A stretch of DNA of 64,000 nt from the NCBI GenBank assembly GCA_020809705.1, contig CP085828.1, positions 2,232,001-2,296,000 on the forward strand, given 5' to 3'. The stretch is from Calonectria ilicicola (taxonomy: Eukaryota; Ascomycota; Sordariomycetes; Hypocreales; Nectriaceae). The position numbers and the translations under genes were made by a program. Below, in pieces: positions 44,920-57,707 of this stretch (position 1 is its first letter; the number at the start of each line of letters is the position of its first letter). The notes below the pieces were generated by a model. It was not told the DNA's origin. It worked only from the letters and a program-made list of their open reading frames with translations, and ran no database searches.

Positions 44920-45831
44920 ATGTTTATGGCAAGATCGGAATACGGCATGTTCTCCTCCCCCCTCACTTTCCCTCCGCCATGAATTCTCCCCTAGCTTTCC
45001 TTCCAAGCACTCTCACCCTGGGCTATCTAGAAGGTTGCTAACCTTCGTCGCTTTCCACACAGACCGGGGCATCAACACCTTCTCGCCCGAAGGCCGTCTC
45101 TTCCAGGTCGAATACTCTCTTGAGGCCATCAAGCTCGGCTCCACGGCCATCGGCGTTGCCACCTCCGAGGGTGTCATCCTCGGTGTCGAAAAGCGAGTAA
45201 CTTCCACCCTCCTCGAGACCTCCTCAGTCGAGAAAATTGTCGAAATCGACCGCCACATTGGTTGCGCCATGTCGGGCCTCCAGGCTGACGCCCGCTCCAT
45301 GGTTGAGCACGCCCGTGTTGAGTGCCAGAGCCATGCCTTCAACTACAACGAGCCCCTTCGTGTTGAGAGCTGTACCCAAGCCATCTGCGACCTTGCCCTG
45401 CGATTCGGCGAGGGTGCTGACGGTGAGGAGACCATCATGAGTCGTCCCTTCGGTGTTGCCCTGCTCATTGCGGGCTTCGATGAGGACGGCCCTCAGCTCT
45501 TCCATGCCGAGCCCAGTGGTACCTTTTACCGATATGATGCCAAAGCCATTGGCTCTGGATCTGAGGGTGCTCAGGCCGAGCTCCAGAATGAGTACCACAA
45601 GGTTAGACCAATGCACTCCAACACCCTCGGTTGTATCACTTGCTAACATTCAATTAGTCCCTGACTCTCACTGATGCAGAGACTCTCGTGCTCAAGACAT
45701 TGAAGCAGGTGATGGAGGAGAAGCTAGATGCTAAAAACGTACAGCTCGCGAGCGTCACTCGCGAGAAGGGCTTCAGGATATACACAGATGAGGAGATGGC
45801 CGCAGTTGTGGAGCGGCTGCCGGCCAACTGA
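44920..45831 (+). CDS. PUP2: 20S proteasome subunit alpha type-5
   Basis: Three exons: 44920-44944, 45063-45601 and 45658-45831, giving 245 residues, the normal length. It is one of seven alpha subunits forming the outer rings and gate of the 20S core. The 25-nt first exon encodes MFMARSEY and the first base of the next codon. The alpha signature then continues as [20 protein letters not shown]. The first intron begins with GC (gcatgt) and ends in cacag, with a gctaac branch site near 45037; no GT donor gives the conserved YDRG junction. The second intron donor is gttaga, with gctaac before its acceptor. [19 protein letters not shown] and the acidic loop FGEGADGEE are typical of alpha-5. Alpha subunits lack the catalytic N-terminal Thr, as here. 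Confidence 0.95.
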
Positions 45832-46206
45832 GAGGCAAGAGATGAGAACGAGAACTATCCATGAAATCAAATAGAGAAACGTCTACCCATTTCTGCGAGG
45901 AGTCAAACTGCATGCGAGGGAGACGTGGACATGGCATGGCGTTCAGCCCCTAGAAGAGGGTTGCAATTATGTATCATTAATGTGAACGATACTAAAGGTG
46001 ACGCGCGCCAGACATCTAAAATTCCCCATTTCCCGTAGAATAACCCACCCGAGCATTTCTCCGCTTTGTTACCGACTCTTTGGGCCAATCTCCCTTGCTT
46101 TCGTGCATGTACAATTCACAACATGGACTCATGTCACATTAAAAAAAGCCATCGCCAGCCAACAAGCCACCCCGCCTTTTTGTTTTGTTTTTAGAAGTCA
46201 TCACCG
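45832..46206. other. Convergent 3' intergenic region
   Basis: This 375-bp gap lies between the PUP2 stop and the stop of the minus-strand regulator gene. It should hold both 3' untranslated regions. Nothing else is seen. Confidence 0.6.
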
Positions 46207-49199
46207 CTATCCTTCGTCCTTTAGTTCCAAAACCTCAAGATCATGTTCCACTCCAATCAGGCCGAGTGCATAGTAAGCACGTTCGGACTTGGCCAGGACG
46301 AGTCGCCGCTCGTCTCCTGGCCCTTGTTCCATCTCTTGGATCATGCGATCAATACGACGTGGGTTCTGCCAAACAGATATCGGCACGCCAACCTCCTCGG
46401 TGCGGGTGTATGGTGGACCACGACCGAGCTGGGCAGCCTTGATCCACGCTGACTCGCATCCATCGGCGATCTGTCTCGCCGACTGCCAGCCTGTCAGGCG
46501 AGAGATGTCGCGCATTCGGCGGACAACCCACTGCCGTTGGGCATTGTCTCGAAACTACATCATGTTAGAATGCTGGTTCAAGGGGGAAGTGTAAGAAAAA
46601 GCGAAGGGTACCTCTATGCCTGCCACAAAGAGACAGAAGCAGCTTTCGATGAAAGCTGCACTGACAAGGGTGCTGATCTCTGTCATTTGGCTACAATCAT
46701 CCGACAGGCCCGCAGCCACACGTCCGATTTTGTTCGAGTACTGTCCTGTCTGCTGCGCTGCCATTCCGGCTGCCTGCATTGCAGCGGGGGCCATGTTCGG
46801 GTGCGTCCGGTAGAGGTGGATCATGCCCATGTAATAATTCATCCAGATTCCTGCAACTGAAAAGGTTCGGTACTGCAGAGTCATACCAAAGGGTGAATCC
46901 CTTCGATCTGAGTATTCGGGCCGCAAAGGCTGGAACTCAGGGCCCAGGCTCTTTTCAAAGACCTCAAAGGCTTCTTTGATTGCCTCCCACTCTTGCAGGG
47001 CCTCATGATAACTTGCGTCGGGATCATATTCGCCAGTGTCATCACTCTGTGGTGAGGCCTCGCGTGGGGGTGTGAATCCCATCGGGACTTGGTAATTTCC
47101 AGTCGTAGGCACGATACCGGGAAATGTTGGGGGAGAGGGTGCCCCCTGTGGAGCTCCTGGAGGAGGACCCTTACTGCGGTTCGCCTTTCGCTTTCTTGCG
47201 ACATCTTGCGAGGCAAAATTTGATAGCCTCCCAAGCAGTAGCATAAGGTGGTCGTATGTACCATAGCTGGTTGAATGCGGTCAGTCCTGAGTGCTTGATT
47301 GAGCCATAGGGGGTTCCTTACATAGCCTCCAACTTGGAGATAGGTGAGCGAGGTGGGCATTGAGTCCAGTGCTCATACTCCATGCTAGGAAGTGGGTTAG
47401 CATATCCACGACCAAACCACAAAAAAAGAAATTGGCGAGACTTACAACAACTTGGTGCCACCCAACATACTCTGGTACACGTCCATTTTGCAATACCACC
47501 AATACAGGTCCCGCACATTTTCGTATTGCTCAATATCTCTATCTGTGACAGTACTAGCCTCTGCCTCCAGAGGTTGGTCCTCCCCCAGACCATAATGTTC
47601 CGCTGTGATATGTTGACCCGAGATCTTCTGCAGGATATCATAGTTCAGATCAAGGAGTTGGCTCTGCGGGGGCACCTGGAACCCAGGGAAAAAGGAATCC
47701 ATCTGGCTCTGGTCTTCGGCGTCCTTTTTTCTTTGTGCGATCCGCTTGATCGGCAAACACCGTCGAGACATGGCACTGAGGGGCATCTCACGAAGCAAAA
47801 TTCTGGCACCAAAAAGGTGATTACACCATTTAGTATGATCTGATGACCAAACTTCAAAGTATGCCAAAAGTAGAGTTGCCGCTAGTGTAGGGGGTTGCGT
47901 TCGCCTCATTGGCCTCCTTACGTTCCTGGCTATCCTACGGATCGCAAGGTGATAGTGTTTCATTGCAGCGGTTGCAGGAATCTTTTGTAGTTTAGCTATC
48001 TGTAGACTAGCCAGGGCGAGTATGGAATGTAGGAGAGCGGGATGATTAAATGCAATAATGGGGAATGTATCTAGAGTCGGTTAGCTTGTAGTTCTTGGCA
48101 TGAAGGTTGATGGGCGTACAGCTCCAGAGGTTGTTTTGGCCTTTGGGGGTTTCGTCAAATGCGCCGTCGTTCCCGTGGTCGAATGGATGGCGTTCGTATA
48201 GTGACATGCTGGGGCCTGTCACTTGGATAAAATGCATAAATATGGCCAGCATCCTAGGGTCCTTGAGCTCTGATATTTGGGCCGAAGCTGTGTATTCTGA
48301 CAACACATTGCATTTGGCAAATGTCGAAAAGGCTCGGACCTTCGTGCCATTCATATCCCACGCCCCGTTGAATTGCTTGACTACGGGACCGAGAAGTTCC
48401 CGAGGATCTCGGGTCTCGTCGTCGGATTCTGCCATTGAGGCATCATCATCTGGAGGGTCATAGGCCAAGAATTCCTCCTGGACGGCGCCTGAGCTTCCGT
48501 CTCGATCCTCGTTTAGTTCATCGACCACTGTTGCACGTCTCGATGAGTATGTGCTACCATTCTGATCGGAAGGAGGTGGGCCAAAGTGATGGGGGCGAGG
48601 ATCGTGCTGAATATGGACATAACCAGATGTGGGCTGAGAGTATGAAGGCTGAGGCCCTGGCTCAGCCTGAAAATCATACGACGTCGGAACTTGCTGTTCT
48701 TGTGCATAATTGCTAAAGGATGAAGGACGATGGGCCGAATAGTCGAATGAAGGAGGCTTTGGCGCAATCGCGGGCAACGGTCCTTGAGATGACTTCCCTT
48801 GCATCTGGCCAGCGATGTGGGATCCATGAGCGTACAGAGCAGGTCCATATGGACCACCTGGAATAGTGGATTTTTTGAAGATAAGGGGTTGACTGTAGCC
48901 CTCGCAATGCCGTTTGGATTTGATGCAGTTATTACATGTTGGTCTTCCCTCATCACACTTAATACGCCTCTTGCGGCAGGCTTCACACCAAATCGATTAG
49001 AGTCTGCTTCAAGCGCGTTGACAATTGATGGCAAATGGAATCATGGTAACTTACTCATGCATCCTGTCTTTGTTCTTTTTCTAACATTAGTCTTCTTGCG
49101 GTTCGGGTCATCTTTGCCGTCTTCATCTTGCTGGGATGTTGTTCGTGGAGGCGGTTGTGACGTGGAGGCGGTAGCCTCGGTACCAGAGCCACGATCCAT
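46207..49199 (-). CDS. Zn(II)2Cys6 transcription factor, likely Fungal_trans_2 type
   Basis: Six exons on the minus strand: 49199-49055, 48980-48120, 48070-47446, 47384-47322, 47266-46612 and 46554-46207, giving 898 residues. The five introns are 74, 49, 61, 55 and 57 bp and every phase closes. The zinc cluster at residues 47-74 (CMTCRKRRIKCDEGRPTC, then NNC and C74; CX2CX6CX6CX2CX6C) is split by intron 1 inside a Thr codon, a common position in this class. A Pro/Gln/Tyr-rich linker and an acidic patch (DPPDDDASMAESDDE) follow. The regulatory domain starts near TFPIIAFNHPALLHSILALA and includes TLAATLLLAYFEVWSSDH. It has a second disordered Pro-rich insert (about 590-660) and ends in a helical domain (RRMRDISRLTGWQSARQIAD). 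It is a nuclear DNA-binding regulator. Target genes are unknown and no adjacent cluster suggests one. Confidence 0.9.
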
Positions 49200-52100
49200 G
49201 CGAGCGGGTTTGGAATGAGTTCAGACGCGTTGGGGGCTGGTTCTCAGCTGTTAATCCACAGAGATGGTTTCGATTCGCAGATTCACATGCTTCCAATCGC
49301 GTCCGGTGGAAACGGGATGGTGCGCTTCTGGAAGATCTGTTGGCGCTGCAGGATCCACCACCAATGTGCGGATAAGCAGGAAAAAACGTGTATCTGTATA
49401 GGTAGTCGAGGGAAGCAGAGAAGGCGAAAGTGACGGAGTCACGGGATAGTGAAAGAAGCGGGACGAGATGGTGGCCGAGACAGGAAGGAGACTTGAAGAC
49501 AAGACAGAGTGGAGGGGTTGGGGGGATGGTCTAGGCTTGAGAAGATGGCTTTGTCTATAAGAAAACTTGGTGGAGGGACTGAAACATGGTTGTGCAACTT
49601 GGGTAAGCCAGCAGTTTGCCAATCCAGCTCGGGGGCCGGCTTGCGCCAACGGAGCGATAACAGCAAAGACAGAGACCAAAAGGTTGAGTGTGCGCGCGAG
49701 TGTCTGGGGCCTATCTGTCTCTTGCTGACTTGCCTATGTCTCTCAACGGAGAGCGGGTCCCCTGTCTGAGAAAGGAATTTTGATCTAGTAATTGCCGTGC
49801 AGCTAGGCGCGTGCAAGGGGCAGAGGGGAGGAGGCTTAATGAGTGGTACGTAGCAGAAGTATACGGTGCAGTAGAAGAGGCGGGTTTTGAGGGGGGTGCC
49901 GAATAAAATTGGGGGCAAAAAACAAAAAAAAAAAAAAAAAACTGTTCTGCCGATGGCTCTGTCGATAGCTCTGGCGATTCAACGTCTTCGGCTAGCTCGC
50001 CGTGAGGTGAAGTAAATAGTGGATGTGAAGTCGAGCAGATGGTGGAAGTGGGCACACACGCCAGAATAGAAAGCCGCAGGCAGTTAGCGGATGGGGTGGG
50101 TAAAAGGACGATTCTTGAGCTTTGGACCGCGGTAGGTGGAGATATCTCTGATGCTTTTACACTGTGAGGGGCCGTGACAATAGCGGCATGGGCAGCCAAG
50201 ACTTGACATCGGCACCTTGCTTGCTCGGCTGTGGGTGTCAACAATGATTAGTGTGTTGTCGGGCTAAGCTAGGACGAGGGTCAGGATGTGAGTGGAGAAG
50301 CGGAGTTGGCTTTGGAGATGGAGGACAGGGTCAAACGGCATCAAGAAAAAGAACAAAAAAAAAATTGAAGCAGTGTGGTTCAGAGAAAATGACTCTGTTC
50401 GGCGGTAGCACAATGCTGCGATAAATGAATTGGATGTAGAGGTGGAAATGCGAAGAGACCAGGAAAAGATGTCCGAAGGGGGTCACAAAAGGAGATCGGG
50501 GACCGGGAAAGACAACCCAATAGCGGCAGCAGACACAAAAGCAAAGCAATGACATACGCCGCACGATCCGATCAAGCCCAGGGATTTAGGTGCAACACAG
50601 CGGGTTCAATCCTCGCCACAGATAGAAACAGACAAGGCCAGAAGGAGGGGTGTCACCGAAACCTCCAGCCAGACAGGGGTTCAAGGTGGGGTACCATCAT
50701 GGACAAGCTATGTCTGAGTACAAGCCAAGAGGAAGGAGGCGGTTCTGACTGGCAGATGCCCTTGCTTTTTTCTTTCTTTTTTTCTTGCTTCACCATGCGT
50801 TGCACTGGGGAGGGAAGACAAAGGGTAAGCTCGAGGCCAAAGAAGCCATCAGCCCAGGACCAGGGACTAGGAGAGAGCCGCCAAGTCCAGACGCAGAAGT
50901 GGGGATCGACATAGAAACGGGCATGGGGAGAAGAAGCTACTTGCCGAGGAACGAACTACACCGTGCTCTCTGCCCAAAATTTTGCCATCTACAGAGGAGA
51001 AACAAAACCTTTCAGCACCACTGGGGCATGGATAGTAGTCCGTATATCTTCGGGTGGGTATATGTCAATTGCACGCGCAATTTTTAGTCTTCAACACTGC
51101 ACACCTTAAAGACAGTCAAATATACAGATGTTGTCAGTGAACGATGGAAAACTACTAGCACGGCACTAATTCGCCCGTTGGGAAAGAAGGAAAGAAAAAA
51201 AAGGGGGAGGGGAGCCAACATTCTGTCAAGTCTGCCGATTTGGCGAAGAATGCATGGGAGTTGATGCCCTACAGGAGGTGATGGGCCCTGATCAAACGCC
51301 TTCGCATGCCCCAGAGACAAATCCCACCTCTTGAAAGAGTGGGCTCCCACGCTATGATGCGACGGCGGGTCAGAAACGGCCCTGGTGTGGCCTGGCAAGT
51401 TACGAACCGGCAGGTGTATCGACGAGAGGGATGGGTCCAGATTGCATATTGCATATGGGATGCCGTGCCGTGTCACCGTTCTTGCAGCATATCCACTCCC
51501 CAAATCCATTCGTTGCTGGATCCTTCGTACTTGTGAGAGAGTGAGCTAGAGAATGCGCGATTGAGAGCTTCCCCGTCCGTACTTGGCTGGACCATGTCGT
51601 GTCTCACAAGGCTAACCACATCTCATACGGGAAGACCTCACATTACGCCCATTATGCTATATTGTACGGCACTGTGCTGTACTGTACGCGCGAAGTGGAT
51701 ACTCCTTCTGTCTGATCTGATGCTCATTCAATTTGCGCGCCCCCTAATCTACATAGCCTCAACGACGTAGGTCGAGTTTTTTTTTTAAAGTTGCAGCCCT
51801 ACCTCCAAGCTTACTCGGTGTTGGCGAATCGTGGGCGAAAATCATTACAGCAAGCGAGGCGTGGCGGGAGACCCCGGATGGCTTGGTCCGCAAGTAAATC
51901 CGCGTTAACTCTAAGATCCTTCGGTCCAAATCTTGGTGATCACCACCTCCGCGTTATCCTTGCCAAGACCTTGTGCTTGTTGAAGATCCCTCCCACCGTC
52001 GACACCACCCAGCACCCACCCAGAGACACCCAGAGCATAGGGCGCATTTGCGCCTCCTCGCCGCGCGCCACGCGGCCGTGACAACCATCATTCCCACCTT

Positions 52101-55100
52101 GGAGGGGGGCAATGGGTAATTACCTCCCGGTTGTCCCCTGTCAACTACTAAACCCTGGGCGTTGAGCCTGTTGTCCTCGCCGGCGCAGTGCATGTACAGC
52201 GTGTGAAGGTCTGTATTCGCTGGCAATCCAAGCAAGCAAACCCCGGCGGGCCCCATCGCAGAGCTTGCCGTCGGTGGCTGGCTATGCCCCGGGCTCTTCT
52301 CGGACGGTACTTCTCGGGCGGACAGTCTCTGCACTTCCCAAATTGCCAACACCTTCCTCTATCAGCCGCCGAACGGCCAAACTCTTATCCACATGTTCCC
52401 GTAACTGCTGTTCCACAACTGCGCCCGAGCTTTTTCAACAACAAGAGCACGAGGCCATGGCAGTCCCTTAATCTCCAGCTTATTTGCGAGCCAATTGCCC
52501 CCCGCGGGTGCCGAAACTCTCGATAACCGCCAGCCATGGCCAGGCCAGGCCAGACCAAGCCGAGTCCTACGGCAACATTGAGGAGACAGGCCCAGGCCCG
52601 ACTCGGATTCAAAGGCTACCTTCTGGGCAGATGGATGAAATTCCTGTGCTCCCGCAGCCAACACCAACCACCAAGTGCCCAATGCCCAGTCCTGGTCCCA
52701 GTCCCTAGCATTCACACACACACCTCAACCGCATGTCTGCCTGCCTATCTGCCCTTAGTCCACAAAGGGCGGTTAATGCAGCCATCACGCATGTTGGGTT
52801 GCCGTGTAACACAAACATGGCGCAAAGCGTTGCACATTCTTCATCTCGCGCCCCCGCGTTCCTTTGACCGCAAGCCCTATTCCTCCCGACTGCGAAAACC
52901 AGACGCACTGCGCTTGAACCACCAGCACTGGGTCGGATCTCTGCCTCATCGCCGGTCTGTGGAGGGGTGATATTAAAATGCAACTACCCCAGCTCATCTC
53001 AAGCCTGCTTCCGCTCAGTGAAACCGCCGACGCCCCACGGCCCCTCTCCCAATCCAGCCACCATGTTGTGGGTCTACAACTTGTTGTCCAACAGCCGTTT
53101 CTCTACAACGGGAAACAAATCCATCTAGTCTCATTGCTTCTCTAAAAGTCCAAGATTGTCATCACGACAAAGAGCACAGGCCTGAGACCTGCTTAGCAGT
53201 GTCCTACCTGGAAATGCCATGTCCGGTCCATCTAGTTTCACCCACCCGTGCCAAGATACTACCATGGCAGACTGCTGCAGGCAGGCGAGAAAGCCGACAG
53301 CGACAAGGATATCATTGTGCCCAGAATCTTGGCCGTTGCACGGGTACGAGGCATTTCTATCCACTTGGTATGGACTACGTGGGCAACGGGTCACAGTATT
53401 CACATGGTCTAGCAACTGAGCTTCCCTCATTTCCGCGAAGTAACAAAAATTGGATATATGCGTCAAAGCACTTCCGATCCTGTCCATGTATATCCTGACC
53501 GCCATGCTGTTAGCCGTTAGTATCTGCAATCTCATTAAGAACCGTCCGAGCTACGGCCCCATCACACCGCAGGCGGCTTCTCAGGGGACATGGCCTATGG
53601 CTACTCTGGTTCAAAACACCTCCAGCGGCGTATGTGGTTGCTCAAATGCATCGTTACGAACGAGAAACCATGCCATTATCCCGGGATCATGCTCCAAATC
53701 CGGGTGACTACATCCCACAAAAAGCCAATAGGAGCAAAGAGCAGCATCAATTTATTTCTTGCCAACTCTTGTCTTCTGGGATATGCTACATAAGGTCCAC
53801 GACCGATGTCCGTGGGCTGAGAACTACTCATCGAAATGGTAACTGGTCTCCCTGGACCTCGTCCTCAGAGTCCGTATTTGCGGGTGGGTAGGCGGTGTCC
53901 CGATAACACAACCCCGCGGGTCGGGGCAAGTCCGTCAGGACCAGTCGGTATGACGAGTTGAAGCGTCCATTCAGTTATCTTGCGTGAACTGCAGGGTTCT
54001 TGCAATCCCTTACAGGCTATTTCAACTTCGCACGGTCAAAACCAACCGGATCAGGTGTAATGCAGCCAAATACAGTTTTTCGACACGTACTGCAACCTGT
54101 CACTCATACGAATAGTGGGGTGCCCAACACCATCCCCCCATTCCACCCAACAGTCGATTAAACATGGTTTACAAGATGGGGTGTACGGTTTCGCCAATGA
54201 ACCTACCGCTCATCTCCCAGTGTGGCGGAAATGGCCTCGGGTACAGGTTCCTTTTGGCCCGGCGGCTGGTTGCATACTTGCCTTCATCATGACTGGCGAG
54301 AAGTTATTCCGAGGCAAGTATTCGTACAAATTCAGGTGCGCTTCAAGGTCTGGTGACACAAACAGTAAATTAGTGAGCATGGCCGCTTCATGAATCGGCA
54401 TCTACCCGTTCGAAAGTCCGAGTGGTGAGCGCCAATCTGCATTGATCCCGCAAACACGGCACGGCGGTCTATATACGAAGTCACTTCTCAACAATGACCT
54501 ATCAAGCTCTTGCATTTCTAAAATCCCAATGTTATGAATTTGTGACACAAATTCTCCCCTTATCGTCCAGGTTGCTCAATAATGCCTTGGATATGGTTCC
54601 AATCGTTATATGCATGGACAAACACACAGCATCACTGCTAACCATGAACATGGTGCCCAGCGGTGGCATAAAGGGGGCGTTACTTCCAGCATTGACCAAA
54701 ACCCCAAGCATCTGTGGAATCCAACATATCTGCATGAAGTATCAACGCCTCTGAACGATGTGGACTTTGGCCTTGCTTTTTGCTTTCAAATTCGTAAATA
54801 TGGCTGTTATGTTAAAAGCCTAGCTCAAAATATACTTGACGTAGAGTAGATCCTTGTCTCATTCTCCATCCATCAAGACACAATACATCTTATCCAAGTC
54901 CAATTCATAATGAAGTATGTGTTTTCAGTTACGATGTGAACGCACCCCGTTCGAGAATTGATCGTTCTATGCCACACAGCTGCAGATTAGATCATTCACA
55001 AGACCAGAAGAGCACAAATTATAACTATCAAAAAGGCCATATGATACGTAAACTCTTCTCGGGCATAAATCTATCACGCAACAATATAGATTGATCCTTT

Positions 55101-56213
55101 GAATCGTTTATTTGATCATTTCCAGGACGATATGAAACATCTCAAGCAAGTTTCCCCGGAGAAGAACAATGCATTTCAAGGCAGCGCCACTCGTGACAAT
55201 CGCGTAGTAAATCCTACTATTGGCGATAAATCCTTAGTTATACGATTGTTTCGGGCCTTAGAGATGGAGCAGCAAAGCTCTATTTCAAAGCAATAGCAGT
55301 TGAGCTCTGCTTCCGGCATCGGAATCGTAACTCTCGTCAAGGGTGATACATATCTAGTCTTCAATGCAGGTCACTTATAATACCAGTCGCTCCACTTTGT
55401 TAGTCGGACCAAAAGAAGCCGCCTCATGCGATGATAGAAACTACCCGAAACAATTACCTAGGTCAGTTCTCCCGTCGCTAACGGAACGCCCGCAGAAACG
55501 AAACCGGAAAAGTCCGGGTTTCTATATTAGTCTGATAGCTCAAGTTGAAGCCGTGCCAGGTCACGCATATAGCCCTTACCCAGCCAGGTGGTTTACCGGT
55601 TTAGCGTTGAGGAGCTGGTGGCAGGCTACGCTCGAAACTCCTAAGGTCAGGAACAATGGCGATGAATTGGGCCGGCCGCATTGCTCCCCAAGCCACTACA
55701 TGACAGCATATTTTTAATTCGACAAACCCAACTGCAAGGCCCCATCCTCTGGCCTACCGTGTCAACCACGTGGTTCTTTGTTGTCTCAGAAGTAGTCTTG
55801 CCCATTTGGTCGACCAGCATGCATTGGCAAGAGTCCCCGTCGACTAACCATGTACGCCACGTTGCAACGGCTCATCAGCCTCAAGGTTGCAGCCGGAAGG
55901 GATTCCGGTGCTCATATAGACCCAGATATAGTATATTCAATGATTCAATACTAAGGTAAGTCAGGTTTAGAAATTGGAGAAGGGAAAAAAAAGACATAAG
56001 AATAGACATAATGTAGGTTCTTAGTAAATAGATTGGTTCCAGCTTCTGACTAGCTCACTACTTAGATACTGGACCACTATCGGTTCAGTGGTGCACGGAC
56101 CATGTCCGCTTGCAACTGCCCCTTCTAGATTTTGCAAAATTTCAAAGAAAAAAAGTTGCCAGGCGCTCAGAACCAGGCATATCTCCAATCATCACCACTC
56201 GGTGCATTCAATC
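49200..56213. other. 7-kb gene-poor divergent region
   Basis: This interval lies between two divergent genes, the Zn2Cys6 regulator and RRP8. The first ~1.2 kb is purine-rich on the plus strand, so it is CT-rich on the regulator's strand, with an 18-A run at 49924-49941. An isolated tRNA-like T-arm is at 50600-50616. From about 51,500 to 56,100 base composition is ordinary and no frame shows a domain. The longest frames (for example 52536-52970) are unconvincing. It may hold long regulatory DNA, untranslated transcripts or an eroded gene. Confidence 0.5.
49924..49941. repeat. 18-nt poly(A) tract
   Basis: An unbroken run of 18 A about 725 bp upstream of the start codon of the minus-strand Zn2Cys6 gene. 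On that gene's strand it is a poly(T) tract, a usual element of fungal promoters. Confidence 0.9.
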
Positions 56214-57707
56214 ATGTTCGCTGTGCCAGGGTGGTCCGTTTCGGCCGACAGTCTGAAGGCTGAAAAGTCTTCCGGCAACAACAGCGCCCCCGGCGCCAAG
56301 TCCAAGAAGCGCAAGCGCGGCGGTGCCTCAGCCATCGCTGAAAAGGTCGACGCCTCCACCGTCGCTGACCTGTGGGAGACTGTCATTGAAGGAAAGCCTA
56401 GCGGTGCTCCCGCCCAGAAGAAGCAGGACAAGTCTGCCAAGCGGCAGAAGAAGGATGGAAAAGGAAACGTGAAGGCGCACCAGGGCGCGGATGAGAGCGG
56501 TGATAAGGGCGACGAGGAGCCTGAGACGCAGGCCAAGCAGAAGAAGGACAAAACCGACAAGAAGGCCAAAAAGCAAAAGCAAAAGGGCAAGCCCGCAGAA
56601 AATGCCGACGGTGATGCCTCATCAGAATCTCTCACAAAAGAGGACGGCGCCAACAAGACGGCAGCAGCAGCAGCACCTCTTCCTCCCGCCCCTCCCAAGC
56701 TCACACCCCTCCAAGCCTCAATGAGAGAGAAGCTCATCTCAGCGCGCTTCCGTCACCTCAATGAAACCCTCTACACCCGCCCCTCGGAGGAGTCCTTCCA
56801 GCTCTTCCAGGAGTCGCCTGAAATGTTCGATGAGTATCATGAGGGCTTCCGTCGCCAGGTCAAGGTCTGGCCTGAGAACCCCGTCGATAGCTTCCTCAAG
56901 GACATCCGCACCCGTGGCCGCGTTCGTCATGCCGGCAAGCAGCGCCCAGGAGCTCCGCCACTGCCCCTCGCAAAGACCCCTCTGCCCCGGACCAGCCAGG
57001 AGTGCACCATTGCCGATCTTGGCTGCGGTGACGCCCAGCTCGCCGAGGCCCTGCAGTCCGACGGCAAGAAGATGCACGTTACCGTCAAGAGCTTCGATCT
57101 CCAGAGCCCCAGTCCGCTCGTCACCAAGGCCGACATTTCCAATCTCCCCGTGCCCGATGGCTCCGTCAACGTCGCCATCTTCTGCCTTGCTCTGATGGGC
57201 ACCAACTGGGTCGACTTTATCGAGGAAGCTTACCGCATCCTGCACTGGAAGGGCGAGCTCTGGGTCGCCGAAATCAAGAGCCGCTTCGGTCCCGTACGGA
57301 ACAAGAACGCGCCTGTCACACACAGCGTCGGCAACCGCAAAAAGATCCAGGGCAAGAAGGGCAAGGGAGCAGCTGATGATGGCGCTGATAACGACCAAGA
57401 CCTAGCCGTCGAGGTCGATGGCATGGAGGACCGTCGCCGCGAGACCGACGTCTCAGCCTTTGTCGAGGTGCTCAAGTCAAGAGGCTTTGTCCTCCAGGGC
57501 GACCGGGAGGCCATTGATCTCTCAAACAAGATGTTTGTCAAGATGCACTTCACCAAGGGCGCATCGCCGACAAAGGGCAAGGGTGTGAAGCCCCAAGAGC
57601 CTCCCAAGGGGAAGAGAGCCATCATTCGCAAGATTGATCCTGTTGATGAGCAGCCCGAGGTGAATGAGGCATCCATCTTGAAGCCGTGTGTCTACAAAAT
57701 CCGATAA
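56214..57707 (+). CDS. RRP8: Ribosomal RNA-processing protein 8 (25S rRNA m1A methyltransferase)
   Basis: One exon of 497 residues. The start at 56214 was chosen because MFAVPGWSVSADSLK is the normal beginning of fungal Rrp8; an in-frame ATG at 56088 would add 42 non-conserved residues. The N-terminal ~165 residues are Lys-rich and disordered with many KK, KR and AKKQKQKGK stretches, suiting nucleolar localisation and RNA binding. The domain proper starts at LTPLQASMREKLISARFRHL. The SAM-binding loop is TIADLGCGDAQLAEAL near residue 265. Later motifs are DISNLPVPDGSVNVAIFCLA, LMGTNW and LWVAEIKSRF, all diagnostic of Rrp8. It methylates N1 of an adenine in 25S rRNA (A645 in yeast) and supports early cleavage of pre-rRNA. 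An acidic insert (DDGADNDQDLAVEVDGMED) interrupts the last part. The gene is convergent with DDI1. Confidence 0.96.
   Translation: MFAVPGWSVSADSLKAEKSSGNNSAPGAKSKKRKRGGASAIAEKVDASTVADLWETVIEGKPSGAPAQKKQDKSAKRQKKDGKGNVKAHQGADESGDKGDEEPETQAKQKKDKTDKKAKKQKQKGKPAENADGDASSESLTKEDGANKTAAAAAPLPPAPPKLTPLQASMREKLISARFRHLNETLYTRPSEESFQLFQESPEMFDEYHEGFRRQVKVWPENPVDSFLKDIRTRGRVRHAGKQRPGAPPLPLAKTPLPRTSQECTIADLGCGDAQLAEALQSDGKKMHVTVKSFDLQSPSPLVTKADISNLPVPDGSVNVAIFCLALMGTNWVDFIEEAYRILHWKGELWVAEIKSRFGPVRNKNAPVTHSVGNRKKIQGKKGKGAADDGADNDQDLAVEVDGMEDRRRETDVSAFVEVLKSRGFVLQGDREAIDLSNKMFVKMHFTKGASPTKGKGVKPQEPPKGKRAIIRKIDPVDEQPEVNEASILKPCVYKIR

Noticed and set aside
44843..45062. Continuous reading of PUP2 upstream of exon 2, avoiding the GC-AG intron
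   Set aside because: It would replace the conserved MFxARSEY start with an unrelated Ser/Pro/Leu-rich stretch derived from intron and leader.
49439..50244. Minus-strand frames upstream of the second regulator
   Set aside because: CT-rich promoter DNA translated; Ser/Pro/Leu-rich and broken by a poly(A/T) tract.
50600..50616. tRNA-like T-arm: 5-bp stem with a TTCAATC loop
   Set aside because: The 7 nt after it (cacagat, ignoring one base) have no complementary 5' acceptor strand upstream, and no D-arm, anticodon arm or A box is found. It is chance or at most a tRNA relic.
56739..57398. 219-codon frame antisense to RRP8
   Set aside because: It is a shadow of the conserved methyltransferase domain.
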